NCBI GenBank assembly: GCA_029207755.1
Contig: JARCOQ010000090.1
Coordinates: 254,280-318,279 of the forward strand
Source of the DNA: Chamaea fasciata
Lineage: Eukaryota > Chordata > Aves > Passeriformes > Sylviidae
Direction: 5' to 3'
Length of the DNA: 64,000 bases
Positions 59,301 through 64,000 of this stretch are shown piece by piece (position 1 is the stretch's first letter; the number at the start of each line of letters is the position of its first letter). Made by a program: the position numbers and the translations under genes. The notes under the pieces were generated by a model. The model worked only from the letters and a program-made list of their open reading frames with translations. It had not been told where the DNA came from and searched no databases.

Positions 59301-62300
59301 GCACCCCCAGGGACACCTTGGGGACAGCCAGGGCACCACAGGGACACCCAGGGCACCCCCAGGGCCACCTAGGGGACAGCCAGGGTACCCCAGGGACAGC
59401 GAGGGCACACCCAGGGACACCCAGGGCACGCCCAGGGACACTTAGGGGACAGCCAGGGCACCCCAGGCACACCCAGGGCACCCACAGGGACACCTAGGGG
59501 ACAGCCAGGGCACCCCAGGCACACCCAGGGCACCCCCAGGGACACCGAGGGCACAGAAATGGCACCCTAGGGACAGCCAGGGCACACCCAGGGACACCTA
59601 GGGGACAGCCTGGGCACCCCCAGGGACACCCAGGGCACCCCCAGGGACACTGTGGGCACAGCAAGGGCACTCCCAGGGACACTCTGGGCACCCACAGGGA
59701 CACCTAGGGGACAGCCAGGGCACACTAGGGACAGCCAGGGCACCCCCAGGGACACCTAGGGGACCTCCAGGGCACCCCCAGGGACACCCTGGGCACCCCC
59801 AGGGACACCCAGGGCACCCCCAGGGACACCTAGAGGACAGCCAGGGCATCCCCAGGGACACCAAGGGCACCCCCAGGGACACCTAGGGGACAGCCAGGGC
59901 ACCCTAGGGACAGCCAGGGCACCCCCAGGGACACCAAGGGCACAGCCAGGGCACCCTAGGGACAGCCAGGGCACCCCAAAGGACACCTAGGGGACAGCCA
60001 GGGCACCCCAAGGGACACCAGGGCACCCCCAGGAATACGTAGGGGACAGCCAGGGAACCCCAGGGACACCCTGTGCACGCCCAGGGACACCCAGGGCACA
60101 CCCAGGGACACCTAGGGGACAGCCAGGGCACCCTAGGGACAGCCAGTGCACCCCCAGGGACACCGAGGACACAGCCAGGGCACCCCCAGGGACACCGAGA
60201 GGACAGGCAGGGCACCCCCAGGGACACCTTGGGGACAGCCAGGGCACCACAGGGACACCCAGGGCACCCCCAGGGCCACCTAGGGGACAGCCAGGGCACC
60301 CCAGGGACAGCGAGGGCACACCCAGGGACACCCAGGGCACGCCCAGGGACACTTAGGGGACAGCCAGGGCACCCCAGGCACACCCAGGGCACCCCCAGGG
60401 ACACCTAGGGGACAGCCAGGGCACCCCAGGCACACCCAGGGCACCCCCAGGGACACCTAGGGGACAGCCAGGGCACCCCAGGCACACCCAGGGCACCCCC
60501 AGGGACACCGAGGGCACAGCCAGGGCACCCCCAGGGACACCGAGGGCACAGAAATGGCACCCTAGGGACAGCCAAGGCACACCCAGGGACACCTAGGGGA
60601 CAGCCTGGGCACCCCCAGGGACACCCAGGGCACCCCCAGGGACACTGAGGGCACAGCAAGGGCACCCCCAGGGACACTTTGGGGATAGTCAGGGCACCCC
60701 AGGGACAGCGAGGGCACCCCCAGGGACACCTAGAGGACACCCAGGGCACCCCCAACGACACCTAGGGGACAGGCAGGGCACCCCCAGGGACACCTAGGGG
60801 ACAGGCAGGACACCCCCAGGGACACCTAGAGGACAGCCAGGGCACCCCCAGATACCCCTAGGGGACAGCCAGGGCACTCCCAGGGACACTCTGGGCACCC
60901 ACAGGGACACCTAGGGGACAGCCAGGGCACACTAGGGACAGCCAGGGCACCCCCAGGGACACCTAGAGGACAGCCAGGGCATTCCAGGGACACGTAGGGC
61001 ACCCCCAGGGAAAGCTAGGGGACAGCCAGTGCACCCCCAGGGACACCAAGGGGACAGCCAGAGCACCCCAAGGACAGCCAGGGCACCCCCAGGAACACCT
61101 ACGGGACAGCCAGGGCACCCTAGGGACACGTACAGGACATCCAGAGCACCCCAGGGACAGCCAGGGCACCCCCAGGGAAACCTAGGGGACAGCCAGGGCA
61201 CCCCAGGGACAGCGAGGGCACCCCCAGGGACACCTACGGGACAGCCAGGGCACCCTAGGGACACGTACAGGACATCCAGAGCACCCCAGGGACAGCCAGG
61301 GCACCCCCAGGGAAACCTAATGCACCCCCAGGGACACCTAGGGGACAGCCAGGGAACCCCAGGGACACCCTGTGAAGGCCAGGGACACCCAGGGCACACC
61401 CTGGGACACCTAGGGGACAGCCAGGGCACCCCAGGGACAGCCAGGGCACCCCCAGGGACACCTAGGGGACCTCCAGGGCACCCCCAGAGTCACCCAGGGC
61501 ACCCCCAGGGCCACCTAGGGGACAGCCAGGGCACCCCAGGCACACCCAGGGCACCCCCAGGGACACCTAGGGGACAGCCAGGGCACCCCCAGGGACACCG
61601 AGGGCACAGCCAGGGCACCCCCTGGGCCACCTAGGGACAGCCCGGGCACCCCCAAGGACACCTAGGGGACATGCAGGGTACTCCCAGGGACAACGAGGGG
61701 ACAGCCATGGCACCCCCAGGGACAGCCAGGGCACCCCAGGGACACCTAGGGGACAGGCAGGGCACCCTAGGGACACCAAGGGGACAGCCAGGGCCCCCCC
61801 AGGGACACGTAGAGGACAGCCATGGCACCCCAGGCACAGCCAGGGCACCCCCAGGGACAGCTAGGGGACAGCCAGGGCACACCCAGGGACGCCCAGGGCA
61901 CCCCTCAGGGACACCTAGGGGACAGCCAGGGCACCCCCAGGGACACTGAGGGCACAGCAAGGGGACCCCTAGGGACACCTTGGGGACAGTCAGGGCACCC
62001 CAGGGACAGCGAGGGCACCCCCAGGGACACCTAGGGGAGAGCCAGGGCACCCCAGGGACACCTAGGGGACAGCCAGGGCACCCCAGGCACACCCAGGGCA
62101 CACCCAGGGACACCTAGGGGACAGGCAGGGCCCCCCGCAGGGACACCTAGGGGACAGCCAGGGCACTCCAGGGACAGCCAGGGCTCCCCCAGGGACAGCC
62201 AGGGCACCCCCAGGGACAGCCAGGGCACCCCCAGGGACACCCAGGGGACAGCCAGGGCCCCTCCAGGGACACCTAGGGGACAGGCAGGGCACCCCCAGGG

Positions 62301-63690
62301 ACACTGACGGGACAGCCAGGGCACCTCAGGGACACCTGGGGCACATCCAGGGCACCCTAGGGACAGCCAGGGCACCCTCAGGGACACCAAGGGCACAACC
62401 AGGGCACCCCCAGGGACACCTAGGGGACAGCCAGGGCATCCCCAGGGACACCCAGGGCACCCCCAGGGACACCTAGGGGACAGCCAGGGCACCCTAGGGA
62501 CAGCCAGGGCACCCCCAGGGACACCAAGGGCACAGCCAGGGCACCCTAGGGACAGCCAGGGCACCCCAAAGGACACCTAGGGGACAGCCAGGGCACCCCA
62601 AGGGACACCAGGGCACCCCCAGGAATACCTAGGGGACAGCCAGGGCACCCTAGGGACAGCTAGAGCACCCTCAGGGACAGCAAGGGCACAGCCAGAGCAG
62701 CCCAGGGACACCCAGGGCCTACCCAGGGACACCTAGGGGACAGCCAGGGCCCCCCCAGGGACACCTAGGGGACAGCCAGGGTACCCCAGGAACACCCAGG
62801 GCACCCCCAGGGACACCTAGAGGACAGCCAGGGCACCCCCAACGACACCTAGGGGACAGGCAGGGCACCCCCAGGGACACCTAGAAGACAGGCAGGACAC
62901 CCCCAGGGACACCTAGGGGACAGCCAGGGCACCCCCAGGGACATTTAGGGGACAGCCATGGCACTCCAGGGACAGCCAGGGCACCCCCAGGGACACCTAG
63001 GGGACAGCCAGGGCACCCCAAGGGACACCCAGGGCACCCCAGGGACACTGATGGGACAGCCAGGGCACCCCCAGATACCCCTAGGGGACAGCCAGGGCAC
63101 TCCCAGGGACACTCTGGGTACCCACAGGGACACCTAGGGGACAGTCAGGGCACACTAGGGACAGCCAGGGCACCCCCAGGGACAGCTAGGGGACAGCCAG
63201 GGCATCCCAGGGACACGCAGGGCACCCCCAGGGACAGCTAGGGGACAGCCAGGGCACCCCTAGGGACACCAAGGGGACAGCAGAGCACCCCAAGGACAGC
63301 CAGGGCACCCCCAGGGACACTGACGGGACAGCCAGGGCACCCAGGGACACCCAGGGCACCCCCAGGGACACCTAGGGGACAGGCAGGCCACCCACAGGGA
63401 CACCGAGGGGACAGCCAGGGCACCCTAGGGACAGCCAGGGCACCCCCAAGGACACCTAGGGACAGGCAGGGCACCCCCAGAGACACCGAGGGCACAGCCA
63501 GGGCACCCTGGGGACAGCCAGGGCACCCCAGGGACACTGACGAGACAGCCAGGGCACCCCAGGGACACCTAGGGGACAAGCAGGGCACCCTAGGGACAGC
63601 CAGGGCACCCCGAGGGACACCTAAGTGACAGCCCGGGCACCCCAGGGACATCGAGGGACAGCCAGGAACCCCCTGGGACAGCCAGCTCAC
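47366..63690. repeat. Minisatellite block H, 16 kb, with a second unit subfamily
   Basis: Longest block. To about 49.4 kb the units match blocks A-G. From there a second subfamily becomes common, in which CCTAGGGGACAG is replaced by CCGAGGGCACAG or CCAAGGGCACAG, losing the CCTAGG palindrome. Large internal duplications are visible: about 48.37-51.59 kb against 51.60-54.79 kb (3.2 kb), 56.17-56.78 against 58.32-58.93 kb (offset 2,146 bp), 55.42-55.84 against 59.99-60.41 kb (offset 4,570 bp), and 54.84-55.42 against about 62.03-62.58 kb. No cassette interrupts it. Confidence 0.96.
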
Positions 63691-64000
63691 CCCCACGGCC
63701 CCCTCCACCTCCAGGAGCTATCAAAACCCTCCTCAGGTTCTTTGATGCCTCAAATGGGCCGCCCAAACCTCCCGAATACCCCCCAAAGCACCCAAAGCAG
63801 CCCCCAGGACTCCCCCCAGACCCCCCACAACCCAAAAACCCCCTCCACGACAACTCAGGACCCCAGGATCCCCCAAATCCGCGCCCCCCTCACCCTGAGG
63901 TCCCGTTTGAGCCGCTCCACGTTGCGGACAGGCACCAGCTCATCAAGCCCCAAGCACCAACACCTGCGGGACTGGGATGGACTGAGAGCACTGGGAGGGT
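63691..64000 (-). pseudogene. Cassette copy 8, partial and diverged; may be the parental gene edge
   Basis: Matches the right third of the cassette but with many differences, and it begins abruptly at ACCTCCAGGAG without the G/T-rich part. On the minus strand the exon after CACCTGCGGG (acceptor CCCGCAG) reads CWCLGLDELVPVRN and continues VERLKRDLR to an intact CTCAGG/GTGAGG donor (about 63960-63893). In the other seven copies this donor is lost, and six of them have a TGA in this exon. The window ends inside it. It may be a real exon of the source gene, labelled pseudogene only for lack of context. No family recognised. Confidence 0.5.

Overview
The window is eukaryotic, most likely a GC-rich bird chromosome (microchromosome type) and probably a passerine. 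The evidence is short introns built of CCCAGT and CCAGTCC phrases, GC-rich minisatellite, CpG islands, and at 20.20-20.33 kb a SINE-like element with a tRNA-Ile-like head and a CR1-like tail, the architecture known from passerine TguSINE1. There are no bacterial genes, operons, CRISPR arrays or recognisable viral genes.

About 38 kb (60%) is one minisatellite family in eight blocks (1-4560, 5908-9752, 11081-15642, 16959-17720, 34961-36259, 37566-41034, 42337-46083, 47366-63690). The basic unit is 31-32 bp and is made of three 10-11 bp sub-units (AGGGACACCT, AGGGGACAGCC, AGGGCACCCCC). A shorter 21 bp unit lacks one sub-unit. Kilobase-scale higher-order duplications are nested in the blocks. Embedded in the array, always in the same orientation, are seven copies of a non-satellite cassette of about 1.2-1.35 kb plus an eighth, diverged partial copy at the right edge. 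On the minus strand each cassette holds exon-like pieces separated by simple G-rich intron-like DNA. In copies 1-7 the best exon has a shared stop and a lost splice donor. The eighth copy has both intact and may be nearest the parental gene.

A 16 kb non-satellite island (17.72-33.74 kb) splits the array. From left to right it holds: minus-strand candidate exons including a hydrophobic segment (17.87-18.34 kb); a minus-strand spliced candidate gene (19.34-20.32 kb); a CpG island of three 347 bp repeats with YY1, ETS and E2F motifs (20.44-21.48 kb); a five-copy 73 bp repeat (21.76-22.11 kb); AT-rich and A-rich low-complexity DNA (22.23-23.50 kb); ordinary unique sequence; three tandem copies plus a fragment of a 1.3-1.7 kb unit with conserved minus-strand splice signals (25.8-31.4 kb); a minus-strand candidate first exon followed by a four-copy splice-donor repeat (32.07-32.26 kb); and a CCAAT/GC-box CpG island (32.75-33.73 kb) joined directly to a truncated cassette.

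No gene was identified by name. All exon models come from splice signals and reading frames and are tentative. The long open frames across the minisatellite on both strands are products of repeat composition and are not annotated as genes.
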